Assembly: GCA_018449715.1 (NCBI GenBank)
Contig: JAAVVA010000004.1
Coordinates: 372,001-436,000 of the forward strand
Direction: 5' to 3'
Origin: Acidobacteriaceae bacterium dw_441
Lineage (GTDB): Bacteria > Acidobacteriota > Terriglobia > Terriglobales > Acidobacteriaceae
DNA: 64,000 nucleotides
Position numbers and translations under genes: made by a program. This document shows positions 7,987 to 16,426 of this stretch, piece after piece; position 1 is the first letter of the stretch; the number at the start of each line of letters is the position of its first letter. A model generated the notes under the pieces. The model saw nothing but the letters and a program-made list of their open reading frames with translations. It was not told where the DNA came from and made no database searches.

Positions 7987-8895
7987 ATGATGAAAGGTTC
8001 TATGAATTCCTCCCCAACATTGTTGAAGAAGTGTGTCGCGGCAGCGATTTTTTCGGTCGTGGTTCTGGCTGGCTGCAGCAAGTCGAAGCAGGATCAGGCC
8101 GTGGAACAGGCCAAGCAGCAGGCGACGGCGACCGGCCAGCCGCAGCAGGTCGTCTCCACGGATAAGGATGGCAATACGGTGACGACGGTGGTGCAGCCTC
8201 CGCAACCGGGACAGAAGGGGCAGCAGATTACAACGACGGTGACTCCTCCGGCTCCCGGTGCTGCGGCGAATGCGCCTGCTGTTGCGGGAGGCGCTCCGGC
8301 GCAGAATGAGGCAATGACTGCGGCTCAGGGGGCAGGCAACAATACCGCTCCGTCCATGACGCCGGTTGCTCCTGCGGATGTGAGGATCCCCGCTGGGACT
8401 ACGCTGGCCATCCGCATCAACCAGCACATCAGCGTGAAGACGAGCCATCCGGGCGACCGCTTCGATGGCGAGATCGTCGATCCGGTGATGGGCGAGAACG
8501 GCGAGCTGATCGTGCCGAAGGGGACTACCGTGGGCGGAGTGGTGGCCGCATCGCATAAGCGCGGGCATTTCAAGGGAGCTTCGATCCTGCAGCTTCGTCT
8601 GACCTCGATGACGCTGGATGGAACCAGCTATCCGTTGGCGACCAGCAGCCTGACGCGCACGAAGAAGGGCAAGGGCAAGCGCTCGTTTGGCTTCATCGGC
8701 GGCGGCACGGGACTGGGGATGCTGATCGGTGGTGTTGCGACCGGCGGCACGGGACTTCTGATCGGCGGATTGGCCGGTGCTGGTGCGGGAACCGCCGCCG
8801 CGGGATTGACGGGCAATGGCGACATCGACATTCCGTCGGAGTCCATCGTCCACTTCAAGCTCGCGCACACCCTGACGGTGCAGCAGCCCTCCTGA
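7987..8895 (+). CDS. Lipoprotein with an 'IPAG' domain and glycine-zipper tail
   Basis: A roughly 300-residue lipoprotein. The signal sequence ends in the lipobox 'VLAGC'. A disordered Gln/Thr/Pro region with two 'VTTVV/TTTVT' strands follows. Residues about 130-225 hold a compact domain: 'RIPAGTTLAIRINQHISV', 'GDRFDGEIVDPVMGENGELIVPKG', 'LQLRLTSMTLDG'. The tail has 'FIGGGTGLGMLIGGVATGG' and 'LLIGGLAGAGAGTAAAG', a glycine-zipper membrane motif. A clear relative of the middle domain lies in the large protein at 34509. The start is uncertain: ATG at 7987, 7990 or 8002, the last having AAAGG four bases before it. The role is unknown; an envelope structural protein is likely. Confidence 0.75.
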   Translation: MMKGSMNSSPTLLKKCVAAAIFSVVVLAGCSKSKQDQAVEQAKQQATATGQPQQVVSTDKDGNTVTTVVQPPQPGQKGQQITTTVTPPAPGAAANAPAVAGGAPAQNEAMTAAQGAGNNTAPSMTPVAPADVRIPAGTTLAIRINQHISVKTSHPGDRFDGEIVDPVMGENGELIVPKGTTVGGVVAASHKRGHFKGASILQLRLTSMTLDGTSYPLATSSLTRTKKGKGKRSFGFIGGGTGLGMLIGGVATGGTGLLIGGLAGAGAGTAAAGLTGNGDIDIPSESIVHFKLAHTLTVQQPS

Positions 8896-8914
8896 TTGGG
8901 GACAGAGGACAAGC

Positions 8915-8945
8915 AAAAGGGCCGCTGATTGTCAGCGGCCCTTTT
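8915..8945. terminator. Bidirectional rho-independent terminator
   Basis: A perfect stem, AAAAGGGCCGCTGA with TCAGCGGCCCTTTT, closes on a TTG loop with A and T tracts on both sides. It separates the plus-strand lipoprotein from the minus-strand isc genes and can stop both. Confidence 0.9.
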
Positions 8946-8965
8946 GCTTTGTGTTGCGTGAACGA

Positions 8966-9184
8966 CTAGGAGTTTGCGTCCTCATACTCTTCGTGCCACG
9001 CGGTCTGGATGGCCTCGAGGATACCCTCGTTCGACTTGGCGGGATCGCCGACGAAGCCGGGCAGCTCGATGACGTAGCGGTGCAGGTCGGTGAAGCGCAC
9101 CGTGTAAGGGTCGATGTCGGGGTATTTTTCCTGAAGCTGGATTCCGATCTCCTCGGAGTCGGTCCACTCAATCTCACGCGCCAT
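8966..9184 (-). CDS. iscX: IscX, Fe-S assembly accessory protein
   Basis: This 72-residue acidic protein has the IscX signature 'IEWTDSEEIGIQLQEKYPD', then 'TVRFTDLHRYVIELPGF' and 'ILEAIQTAWHEEY'. In E. coli IscX binds IscS and iron and tunes cluster assembly. It is last of the fdx-iscX pair, 11 bases after fdx, the usual end of an isc operon. The start ATG at 9184 is preceded by an AGGAGAGACA site; the frame open further upstream overlaps fdx and is not used. Confidence 0.93.
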   Translation of the reverse strand: MAREIEWTDSEEIGIQLQEKYPDIDPYTVRFTDLHRYVIELPGFVGDPAKSNEGILEAIQTAWHEEYEDANS

Positions 9185-9195
9185 AATGTCTCTCC

Positions 9196-9627
9196 TTAGT
9201 CGTTCTTGACTGCCGCGGGCTTGCCTTCCTGCACGTAGTTGCGGTTCCACTTGGGAATCTCGACGACATAAGTGCCGGGTTTTTCGATGACGGCCTGACA
9301 TCCCAGGCGCGAGTTCAGCTGCACATCGGCGGCGGTCTCCATGCGGTCCAGCTCCTTGTCGTCCGGCTCGCTGATGCCCTTCTCGCCTTCCTTCACCCAG
9401 AGGTGGCAGGTGGTGCAGGCGCAGACGCCGCCGCAGGCGTGGTCGAGAAAGATCCCGAAGTTTTCGGCCACGTCGAGGAACGACATCGGCTCGCCGTGCC
9501 CGTCGTAGGGCAGGGAGTCGAAGGGGAACTCCACCGTGCGGTTCTCGGGCAGAAACGTTACGCGGACCATCCCCTCGCCCGCAGGCTTTGACAGATCCAC
9601 AACCTGGTCTTTGTTTATCTCGCTCAT
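9196..9627 (-). CDS. fdx: ISC-type 2Fe-2S ferredoxin
   Basis: A 143-residue ferredoxin that passes electrons to the IscU-based cluster assembly machine. The cluster motif 'HACGGVCACTTCHLWV' has C-x5-C-x2-C, and the fourth ligand is in 'SRLGCQAVIE'. Compared with the roughly 111-residue E. coli Fdx it has extra residues at both ends, including 'EIPKWNRNYVQEGKP' at the C-terminus. It is 3 bases from hscA and 11 from iscX, so the three are surely one operon. iscU, iscS and iscA are not in the window. Confidence 0.93.
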   Translation of the reverse strand: MSEINKDQVVDLSKPAGEGMVRVTFLPENRTVEFPFDSLPYDGHGEPMSFLDVAENFGIFLDHACGGVCACTTCHLWVKEGEKGISEPDDKELDRMETAADVQLNSRLGCQAVIEKPGTYVVEIPKWNRNYVQEGKPAAVKND

Positions 9628-9630
9628 AAA

Positions 9631-11628
9631 TTAATCTTCCGTAGACTCTCCGGCCGTAGCCTCTTCTTTGACCGAGCTTTCGATAGCCTCGGTTTCTTCT
9701 TTTGCACTGAGCACCTGCGCCTTGGCGAAGGGATGCGGAGCGGTCGGGCCCTCTCCCATGCTCTCACCTGCGGCCTCCATCGTCTTGCCGCCGATGGCTC
9801 CGGTGACGGCGGAGTCCATCATCAGCTCGGCGAAGCGGCGCGTGGCGTGGTCGAGGCTCTCGATGGCAGATCGGATCGCCTTGTAGTCGCCGCCCTGGGC
9901 CTCGGACTTCAGCTCAACCTCGCGCTGGTCGATGGTTGCGAGCTCGTCGGGGGAGAGCTGCTGCCATGCCTCGTGGTTGCGGCCCTTGGCGACGGCGGAG
10001 AGGATCGTCTCCGCCTCGTTCTTCGCCTCGATCACCTGGCGGGCGCGAATGTCTTCTTCGGCGTTGTCGAAGGAGGAGAGGATCATCTCCTCGACCTGCT
10101 CGTCGGTCAGACCGTAGGTGGGCTTCACCTCGACCTCGGCCTCTTTGCCGCTGCGCTGCTCGCGCGCGCTGACGTGCAGGATGCCGTTGGCGTCGATGAG
10201 GAACTTGACCTCGATGCGCGGGAGGCCCGCAGTCATCGGGGGGATGCCCTTGAGGTCGAAGCGGGCCAGCGAGCGGCAGTCCTTCGCAAGCTCGCGCTCG
10301 CCCTGCACGACGTGGATGGCTACGTTGGTCTGGCCATCGACGCCGGTGGTGAAATGTTCGGTCGCGCTGGCGGGGATGGTGGAGTTGCGCTGGATGATCT
10401 TGGCTACAACGCCTCCAAGAGCCTCGATCCCCAAAGACAGCGGGGTGACGTCGAGCAGAAGGAGGTCTTCGATGGCCTTCGAGTCGCTACCGCTCAGGAT
10501 CTCGGCCTGCACGGCGGCTCCGAGCGCGACGACCTCGTCGGGGTTCAGCTCGGTGTGGGGCTTCTTGCCGCGCTCGCCGAGGTGGAAGATCTCGTCCACG
10601 AGGCGGCGTACCGCTGGGATGCGCGTCGAGCCGCCGACCAGCACCACCTCGTCGATGGCGGAGGGCTCAAGGCCAGCATCCTTCAACGCCTGCTTGCACG
10701 GAGCGGCGGTGCGGGCGATGACCTCGGCGATCAGGCCCTCGAACTGCGGGCGGGTGATCTCGCGGAGGTAATGCTTGCCGCCGGGCAGAAGCACGTCGAG
10801 GTGCGCGGTCTCTTCGTCAGAGAGCTGAATCTTGGCGTCGATGACGGCCTTGCGGACCGCCTGCACGGCCTCTCCGTCGCCGCGAACATCTTCGCCGAGG
10901 TCTCCGACGATGTCGTCGAGCGCAATCGCGATCAGCAGGTTGTCGATGTCGTCGCCGCCGAGGTGCGTGTCGCCGCCGGTCGCGACCACCTCGAAGATGC
11001 CCTCGTGCAGCTTGAGAATGGAGATGTCGAAGGTTCCGCCGCCGAAGTCATAGACGGCGATCAGGCCGTCCTTGTTCTTCTGGAGGCCGTAGGCGAGCGC
11101 CGCCGCGGTCGGCTCGTTGACGAGGCGCAACACGTCGAGCCCCGCGATCCTTCCCGCGTCCTTCGTAGCCTGGCGCTGTGCGTCGTTGAAGTAAGCCGGG
11201 ACCGTGATGACGGCCTTCGTCACCGGGGCCGCGAAGAAGCGCTCGGCATTCTTCTTCAGCTGCATCAGCACGTAGGCGGAGATCTCGGGCGGGGTGAGGG
11301 TCTTGCCGCCGACGGTGAGCTTCAATACCTCGCCGGGTTGCAGGCCATCGACGAGGTGGAAGGGGAAGAGCTTCAGCTCGTCCTCGACGTCCTCGATGCC
11401 GCGCCCCATCAGCCGCTTGGCCGAGTAGACCACGCTGCTTGCGTCCTGCAGCAGAGCCGTGCGGGCGGTGTTGCCCACGACGGTTCCGTCCGGCGTGACC
11501 GCGACGACCGAAGGTACCAGGCGGACTCCGTCCTCGCCGGGAATCACCGTGGGCGTGTCGCCCTGCATGTACGCCACCAGGGAGTTCGTCGTCCCGAGGT
11601 CGATTCCTACTACACGCTCATCTGCCAT
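9631..11628 (-). CDS. hscA: HscA, Hsp70-type chaperone for Fe-S protein assembly
   Basis: This 665-residue Hsp70 relative has '[16 protein letters not shown]' (phosphate 1), '[21 protein letters not shown]', '[15 protein letters not shown]' (phosphate 2) and '[15 protein letters not shown]' (adenosine). The substrate domain begins with '[17 protein letters not shown]'. HscA, with co-chaperone HscB, releases clusters from IscU. Its placement next to fdx and iscX supports HscA rather than DnaK. It is about 45 residues longer than E. coli HscA, with a disordered acidic tail ('[19 protein letters not shown]'). Confidence 0.94.
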   Translation of the reverse strand: MADERVVGIDLGTTNSLVAYMQGDTPTVIPGEDGVRLVPSVVAVTPDGTVVGNTARTALLQDASSVVYSAKRLMGRGIEDVEDELKLFPFHLVDGLQPGEVLKLTVGGKTLTPPEISAYVLMQLKKNAERFFAAPVTKAVITVPAYFNDAQRQATKDAGRIAGLDVLRLVNEPTAAALAYGLQKNKDGLIAVYDFGGGTFDISILKLHEGIFEVVATGGDTHLGGDDIDNLLIAIALDDIVGDLGEDVRGDGEAVQAVRKAVIDAKIQLSDEETAHLDVLLPGGKHYLREITRPQFEGLIAEVIARTAAPCKQALKDAGLEPSAIDEVVLVGGSTRIPAVRRLVDEIFHLGERGKKPHTELNPDEVVALGAAVQAEILSGSDSKAIEDLLLLDVTPLSLGIEALGGVVAKIIQRNSTIPASATEHFTTGVDGQTNVAIHVVQGERELAKDCRSLARFDLKGIPPMTAGLPRIEVKFLIDANGILHVSAREQRSGKEAEVEVKPTYGLTDEQVEEMILSSFDNAEEDIRARQVIEAKNEAETILSAVAKGRNHEAWQQLSPDELATIDQREVELKSEAQGGDYKAIRSAIESLDHATRRFAELMMDSAVTGAIGGKTMEAAGESMGEGPTAPHPFAKAQVLSAKEETEAIESSVKEEATAGESTED

Positions 11629-11924
11629 TCAAAACCAATCCTTTTCTTCGCGAGTGGGCTGCGGCCATCCGGCTGGGCAGCGTGGGGGGAGACTGCCTCG
11701 TCCTCCCACGTCGCGAATCCCGCAAACCTCGACGGTTCCCATCCGCGATCCTCTTCTATTGTCCTACAATCGCAGTATTACGGGGCGCGCCAGCGCCTTC
11801 CCTTTGGATGTCGTCCCCGCTGAGGCCGATGCCATGTCCTGTCGCAAGCTCAGTCCTCGTCCCGACCTCGCTTCCTCGTTCCTATCCCCCGGTACGACCG
11901 TATCGCAAGGAGCAGACTGACCGT

Positions 11925-12356
11925 ATGAATCGACACACCTATTCCACCATCATCCCCAGCGTCCGCTACCGCGACGCGCACGCCGCGATCGAGTGGCTGG
12001 TTCGCGCCTTTGGTTTCCAGAAAAACGCGGTCTATGAAGGTTCCAACAATACTGTCGCCCACGCACAGCTGACCCTCGGCGAGGGAGGCATGGTGATGCT
12101 GGGCTCGGTCGACAACACGAGCGAGCACGGCAAGCTGATGGTGCAGCCGGACGAGATCGGCCTGCGGGAGACGGGAGGCATCTATCTTGTCGTGCCCGAC
12201 GCCGATGCCGTCTACGCGACCGCGAAGGCAGCAGGGGCAACGATGGTGCTCGACCTCGAGGACAAGGATTACGGAGGGCGCGGATTTACCTGCCGCGACC
12301 TCGAAGGACACCTCTGGAGCATCGGTTCCTACGACCCGTGGCAGAGCACCCATTAA
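11925..12356 (+). CDS. VOC (glyoxalase-fold) family protein
   Basis: A 143-residue protein with the vicinal-oxygen-chelate fold as two beta-alpha-beta-beta-beta modules: 'TIIPSVRYRDAHAAIEWLVRAFGFQ', 'HAQLTLGEGGMVMLG', then 'GIYLVVPDADAVYATAKAAGATMV' and 'RGFTCRDLEGHLWSIGSY'. The YdcJ/PhnB-like subgroup to which it belongs often lacks a known substrate. ATG 11925 follows AAGGAG. The longer open frame upstream to 11682 is judged non-coding. It and the DinB gene lie between hscA and hscB on the opposite strand. Confidence 0.85.
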   Translation: MNRHTYSTIIPSVRYRDAHAAIEWLVRAFGFQKNAVYEGSNNTVAHAQLTLGEGGMVMLGSVDNTSEHGKLMVQPDEIGLRETGGIYLVVPDADAVYATAKAAGATMVLDLEDKDYGGRGFTCRDLEGHLWSIGSYDPWQSTH

Positions 12357-12419
12357 GCCAATGGTTTTGTGATGCATCGCTGACGACACGGTGACGGGCC
12401 CCGTGATACTTTCAGGCTC

Positions 12420-12914
12420 ATGGAGCTGAATCCGTATAGCAGGTTTCTCGGTGGTCAGGAGCCGATTCCTGTCATCACCGCGACCGTCGAGCGGCTGCAC
12501 GATCTGATCGATCCGCTCTCTCCCGCGCTTGCCGACCGCGAGCCCGCACCCGGCAAGTGGTGCATCCGCGAGATCGTCGCGCACCTGGCCGACTGCGAGA
12601 TTGTTTTTGCGGTCCGGCTGCGCCAGACTCTCGCCGAGGAGCACCACTTCGTTCAGCCCTTCGACCAGACTGTGTGGGGCGAGCGTTACGGAGCCTACGA
12701 TTTAGCTTCGGCGCTGGCGACCTTTGCCGCTGTCAGAAGCTGGAACCTGAAGTTCCTGACCACGGTGACTGCGGTGGACCGGCACCATCCGGTGACGCAT
12801 CCCGAGCGCGGAACCATGACCCTCTGGACGATCGTCGAGACGATGGCGGGGCATGACATCAATCATCTTCAGCATCTCGAACGGATCGTCGGCAAGCTTT
12901 CAGCGGCGGAGTAG
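12420..12914 (+). CDS. DinB/YfiT family putative metal-dependent protein
   Basis: A 164-residue four-helix-bundle protein of the DinB superfamily. The likely metal ligands are the His of 'IREIVAHLADCEI' and the two of 'GHDINHLQHLERIV'. 'APGKWCIREIVAH' is the usual lead-in to the first. Members include thiol-dependent transferases (bacillithiol or mycothiol S-transferases) and proteins of unknown role; which this is cannot be said. It is 63 bases after the VOC gene on the same strand, and its end is 6 bases from the convergent hscB gene. Confidence 0.85.
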   Translation: MELNPYSRFLGGQEPIPVITATVERLHDLIDPLSPALADREPAPGKWCIREIVAHLADCEIVFAVRLRQTLAEEHHFVQPFDQTVWGERYGAYDLASALATFAAVRSWNLKFLTTVTAVDRHHPVTHPERGTMTLWTIVETMAGHDINHLQHLERIVGKLSAAE

Positions 12915-12920
12915 CAGCGG

Positions 12921-13529
12921 CTACTCGAGCGCCTCGTTCACGTCGCGGACGAGGTTCCGCAGGTAGCTTCGCTTGTTGAGCAGCACGACCATCGCCTCGC
13001 GCGCGGAGGTCTTCGCGGCTTCGTCGCCGGAGTCCACGGCTCCGTCCCAGCGCGCCCACAGGCTCTCCAGCTCGGCCTGCGTCTCGACCATGCGGGCGTC
13101 GAAGGCGTCCTTGGCGGTCATCAGGTCGCGGCGAAGCTCGGGCTCGTCCTCGCCCATCTGCCTGGCCATGCGCATCTCCTGAAGCTGCATGTTCAGCTCG
13201 AAGACCTCTTCCAGCAGCTCGGGCGGCACAATCTGCTTCTTCTCCCCGCCTGCGGCGCGGGCCGCGTCCGTCGCGGACTTCGACTGCTCCTCGAGGTCGA
13301 CGCCCTTGAGCTTGAGAAGATACTGCGTGCGCAGGATGGGGTCCTTCAGGGTGCGGTAGGCGTCGTTGAGCAGCGAGGACTGGCGCAGCGCCTCCTCCTG
13401 CTCCGCCGCGGGACGCGAGGCGAAGCGGTCGGGGTGCAGCTTGCGGCTCAGCGTGTAGAACTGCTTCTCCAGCGCCACCGTATCGATCGCGAGCTTCTCG
13501 GGGAGTCCGAATACCTCGAAGTAAGTCAT
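12921..13529 (-). CDS. hscB: HscB, J-domain co-chaperone for Fe-S assembly
   Basis: A 202-residue protein with an N-terminal J-domain ('MTYFEVFGLPEKLAID', then 'FYTLSRKLHPDRFAS' with the HPD motif, and 'LLNDAYRTLKDPILRTQYLL'). The C-terminal helical domain ('ILEEVFELNMQL'-like, here 'LLEEVFELNMQLQEM') binds IscU in known HscB. It stimulates HscA ATPase. Unusually it is cut off from hscA by two opposite-strand genes, and carries an extra Lys/Ala stretch between the domains. The start ATG 13529 is the first that gives the J-domain; the frame upstream overlaps miaA antisense. Confidence 0.9.
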   Translation of the reverse strand: MTYFEVFGLPEKLAIDTVALEKQFYTLSRKLHPDRFASRPAAEQEEALRQSSLLNDAYRTLKDPILRTQYLLKLKGVDLEEQSKSATDAARAAGGEKKQIVPPELLEEVFELNMQLQEMRMARQMGEDEPELRRDLMTAKDAFDARMVETQAELESLWARWDGAVDSGDEAAKTSAREAMVVLLNKRSYLRNLVRDVNEALE

Positions 13530-13570
13530 GGCTTCATTGTAGTGGGGTGCGCCTTCAAGCTGTTTGTAGC

Positions 13571-14509
13571 TCAGCCTTGTTTCAGAAAGCGTTCGACCAG
13601 ACGCGTGGCCTCGTCGATCACCGATTGGTCGCTGCCGAGGCCTGCGAGCCAGTGCATCTGCTCGTCGCGGCGGAACCATGTCATCTGGCGCTTGGCGTAG
13701 TTGCGGTGTCCCTGCTGGGCCTGCGCAACGGCCTCCTCGCGGCTGACCTTGCCTGCCAGAAGCGATGCGGCCTGCGTATAGCCGAGGGCTCCCAGCGAGC
13801 GGCACTCACGGCCATAACGCTCGATCAGGCGTTCCGTCTCTTCGACCAGGCCGCGCTCGAACATCGCGGCGGCGCGCTGGTTGATGCGCTCGTACAGGCG
13901 CGGGCGCGGGGGATTCAGGCCGAGCCGGAGGATGCGGTATCCGGTGAGGGCGTCGCGGCCCTGCTTCCACTGCTCCGTCATCGGGGTGCGCGCGAGCGAA
14001 ACTTCAATGGCTCGGATGGTTTTGGGGACGTCGTTCGGGTGAATGGTGCGGGCGGCCTCCGCGTCGAGGCGCGAGAGGATGCGGTGCAGATGCTCCGGGC
14101 CACGTTGTTCGGCGCGGGTGCGGAGGCGCTCGCGCAGCTCGGGCCGTGCCGCTGGGGCGGGGAAGAGTCCGTCGATCAGGGCGCGGAGATAGAGTCCTGT
14201 TCCTCCCGCGACGATGGGGAGATGGCCGCGCCCGGTAATGCCGCTGAGAGCCTCGCGTCCCAGTCGGCTGTAGTCGCCTGCCGTCACCTGCTCGTCGGGC
14301 CACGCGATGTCGATCATGTGGTGCGGGACGAGGGTGCGTTCCTCTGGTGTGGGCTTGGCGCTGCCGATCTCCATCTCGCGGTAGACCGAGATGGAGTCAC
14401 AGGAGACGATCTCGCCGCCGAAGTATTCGGCCAGCCGGAGGGCGAGGCCAGTCTTGCCGCTGGCGGTCGGTCCAGCGAGGACGATCATGGGAGAATCGGC
14501 GACGCTCAC
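13571..14509 (-). CDS. miaA: tRNA dimethylallyltransferase
   Basis: MiaA adds the isopentenyl group to A37 of tRNAs reading UNN codons. The P-loop is 'LAGPTASGKTGLALRLA', with 'EIVSCDSISVYREMEIGSAKP', the DSxQxY-type catalytic segment. 'GGTGLYLRALIDGLFP' and 'RIRAIEV'-like 'TIRAIEVSLA' match the family. The protein is 312 residues from GTG 14509, which I prefer because GGAGG stands 5 bases before it and it overlaps the stop of the upstream small gene (GTGA). An ATG at 14524 is the longer option and lacks a good site. Third gene of the TonB-peptide-miaA run. Confidence 0.95.
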   Translation of the reverse strand: MSVADSPMIVLAGPTASGKTGLALRLAEYFGGEIVSCDSISVYREMEIGSAKPTPEERTLVPHHMIDIAWPDEQVTAGDYSRLGREALSGITGRGHLPIVAGGTGLYLRALIDGLFPAPAARPELRERLRTRAEQRGPEHLHRILSRLDAEAARTIHPNDVPKTIRAIEVSLARTPMTEQWKQGRDALTGYRILRLGLNPPRPRLYERINQRAAAMFERGLVEETERLIERYGRECRSLGALGYTQAASLLAGKVSREEAVAQAQQGHRNYAKRQMTWFRRDEQMHWLAGLGSDQSVIDEATRLVERFLKQG

Positions 14510-14673
14510 CACAGCCTCCACCATCCTGCGAGGAAGACGTGGCTGATCCCGGCGCGAAGGATGCAGAAGGCAAGTACGGCGAAGGCTAGCAGCATCAGGC
14601 CGCGAAGCTGGCGGCGGCGCTCGTGCTCAAGGGCCTTCGTATGGTCGCGTTTCGTGGGAGTAGGCGTTGCCAT
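14506..14673 (-). CDS. Small single-pass membrane protein (55 residues)
   Basis: An unlisted 55-residue frame: a charged N-terminus (MATPTPTKRDHTKALEHERR...), a hydrophobic helix (about residues 24-40, 'LRGLMLLAFAVLAFCIL') and a Trp-rich end 'FLAGWWRLW'. It fits exactly between the TonB-like gene (9 bases upstream) and miaA, whose best GTG start overlaps its stop by 4 bases. A CCGGAG-CTA-CTCCGG hairpin (14677-14691), read on the minus strand, holds the TonB-gene stop codon in its loop just before the ATG. Real expression is likely from this packing; the function is unknown. Confidence 0.65.
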   Translation of the reverse strand: MATPTPTKRDHTKALEHERRRQLRGLMLLAFAVLAFCILRAGISHVFLAGWWRLW

Positions 14674-14682
14674 TGGCCGGAG

Positions 14683-15762
14683 CTACTCCGGCTTTTTGTT
14701 GACGAGGTAGTGAATCCGCAGCTCGAGGTTGGGGCCGTGGAACTCCTTCGGCAGCGGCGGAAACTGGCCGACGCCGGTGATCGAGCCCCAGGCGGCATGG
14801 TCGAGCGCCTGGTCCTGCGTCGAGCCGTCGAGGTTCATGCTGCCGATGCGACCATCCGGAAGGATGGAGAAGCGGATCAGCGTCTCGCCCTGCTTGTTCA
14901 GCGGCGGACGGGCCTCCTCGGGGATCAGCGGGAGCCACGTGTTGTAGATCTGCCGCAGGATGCGCCGCAGGTAAGGGCTGAAGTCCACACCCATCGTGTC
15001 CGAGAGAACATCGACACCGGTGTTCATGCCCTGGTGCTCAACGGGGATGCTGGCTCCGTAGTCGCCGCTCATGCCGCGGCCTTGTGCGGCCTGCTGCGCG
15101 GCCTGCCGGATGGCATCGCCCGCGGACATATTCTGATTGCCGAAGTTGGGCCGCGAGGGAGCGGGGTGCGGGGCCTCCACCGTGGCCTGCTGCTGTGGTG
15201 GAGGATGCTGCGGCAAAGGCTGAAGGGGCGGTTGTTGCTGAACCTGCTGCTGCGGCTGCGGCTGAGGAGCCGCAGGTGCGGGCGCGGGGGCCGCTGGCTG
15301 CGGTGCAGGGGGAGCCGCCGTGGCTCCGGGAGCCCCGGCCTTGCGCATCGCCTGAAGCTGCTCCAGCGTCTTGCGGTCGAGCGTGGGCTTGGTGGTCTGC
15401 TGGACGCGGTCCTTGTCGCTGATGACGTTGCTTGGCTTCTTCGGAGCCTGCTTGCTGAGGTCCTTCGGAAGGTCGAGATAGGTGAGCTGCTTGTCGCGCT
15501 CCTTGAGCACGTCGGCAGGATTGATCAGCCGCGGCTGGTGGAAGATGACCTGCGGGCCGTAGAAGATGAACCAGCCGATGGCCAGCCAGATGATGATGGA
15601 GATATAGACGGCTTCGCGGAAGCGGGCGCGGGCGCGTTCGTCGTCGAGCGCATCGAGCAGGTGGATCAGCTCATGTTCTTCGAGGTCGCCATAGCGGTTC
15701 GTCCGCACCCGTGTCGGAGGGGTCGGAGGCGCGGAGTTGGGCGGGGTCTCGATTGATGGCAT
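14683..15762 (-). CDS. TonB-like energy transducer protein
   Basis: A 359-residue protein: a cytoplasmic N-terminus of about 48 residues ('YGDLEEHELIHLLDAL'), one membrane helix ('YISIIIWLAIGWFIFYG', about 52-68), a periplasmic stretch, a long Pro/Gln/Ala-rich spacer (about 140-205) and a C-terminal TonB/TolA-like domain ('YLRRILRQIYNTWLPLIPEEARP', 'IRFSILPDGRIGSM', 'DHAAWGSI'). The longer-than-usual cytoplasmic tail sets it apart from classical TonB. It should bridge the envelope, coupling to an ExbBD-type motor not in the window. First gene of the operon with the small peptide and miaA. Confidence 0.85.
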   Translation of the reverse strand: MPSIETPPNSAPPTPPTRVRTNRYGDLEEHELIHLLDALDDERARARFREAVYISIIIWLAIGWFIFYGPQVIFHQPRLINPADVLKERDKQLTYLDLPKDLSKQAPKKPSNVISDKDRVQQTTKPTLDRKTLEQLQAMRKAGAPGATAAPPAPQPAAPAPAPAAPQPQPQQQVQQQPPLQPLPQHPPPQQQATVEAPHPAPSRPNFGNQNMSAGDAIRQAAQQAAQGRGMSGDYGASIPVEHQGMNTGVDVLSDTMGVDFSPYLRRILRQIYNTWLPLIPEEARPPLNKQGETLIRFSILPDGRIGSMNLDGSTQDQALDHAAWGSITGVGQFPPLPKEFHGPNLELRIHYLVNKKPE

Positions 15763-15901
15763 CGGGTTATCTTGTTGAGACGGCTGGAGCGTACGAAAGT
15801 TGCTATTCCCGGGCGCGAATCCGGGGTCGTCTCGCTCTATTTTCTCATCATTTACAGAAGCGGGGGCGACCTGTTCGAAGGCGAGGCCGTAGACTGGCGG
15901 A

Positions 15902-16411
15902 ATGAGTACTGGATTCGCTCCCGAGGCGCGGGCGGTGGTTCTGACCGTCAGCGACCGCTGCTTTCAGGGGACGCAGGAGGATACCTCCGGCCCGGCTGTG
16001 GCCGATCTGCTGGAACAGGCAGGGATTCCAGCCGTGGCCCGGGAGACCGTTCCCGATGAGCTGGAGACGATTGCCGCTGCCCTGCGCCGGGTTTCCGAGG
16101 CTGCCGATCTGGTCGTAACTACGGGAGGTACGGGACTTGCTCCCCGCGACGTGACTCCGGAGGCTACCAGGATCGTCTGCGACCGGATGGTCGAGGGGTT
16201 GGCCGAAAGAATGCGCTCCGAGGGCGCCCGGCAGACTCCGCTGGCCGCACTGAGCCGCTCCGTCTGCGGAACGCGGGGCCGTACCCTGATCGTTAACCTG
16301 CCGGGAAGCCCGGCGGGAGCGCAAGGTTCGCTCGAAGCCATCCTCCCCCTGCTTCCGCACGCACTCGACCTGCTGCGGGGGCACACCGACCATCCTGCAA
16401 GCGAAAGGTAG
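15902..16411 (+). CDS. MogA/MoaB family molybdenum cofactor biosynthesis protein
   Basis: A 169-residue MoCF-binding-fold protein, related to the enzyme that adenylylates molybdopterin before molybdate insertion. The motif '[21 protein letters not shown]' is the molybdopterin site, and '[30 protein letters not shown]' closes the domain. '[21 protein letters not shown]' is the start strand and loop. Whether it acts as MogA or as the MoaB variant cannot be told from sequence. ATG at 15902, 15 bases before the VTT gene. Confidence 0.9.
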   Translation: MSTGFAPEARAVVLTVSDRCFQGTQEDTSGPAVADLLEQAGIPAVARETVPDELETIAAALRRVSEAADLVVTTGGTGLAPRDVTPEATRIVCDRMVEGLAERMRSEGARQTPLAALSRSVCGTRGRTLIVNLPGSPAGAQGSLEAILPLLPHALDLLRGHTDHPASER

Positions 16412-16426
16412 AATAGAAGAGACCCC

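Noticed and set aside
9733..11823. A 696-codon open frame on the plus strand opposite hscA
   Set aside because: High-GC antisense shadow. Its residues are low-complexity Ala/Gly/Val/Asp runs with no family match, while hscA on the other strand is complete.
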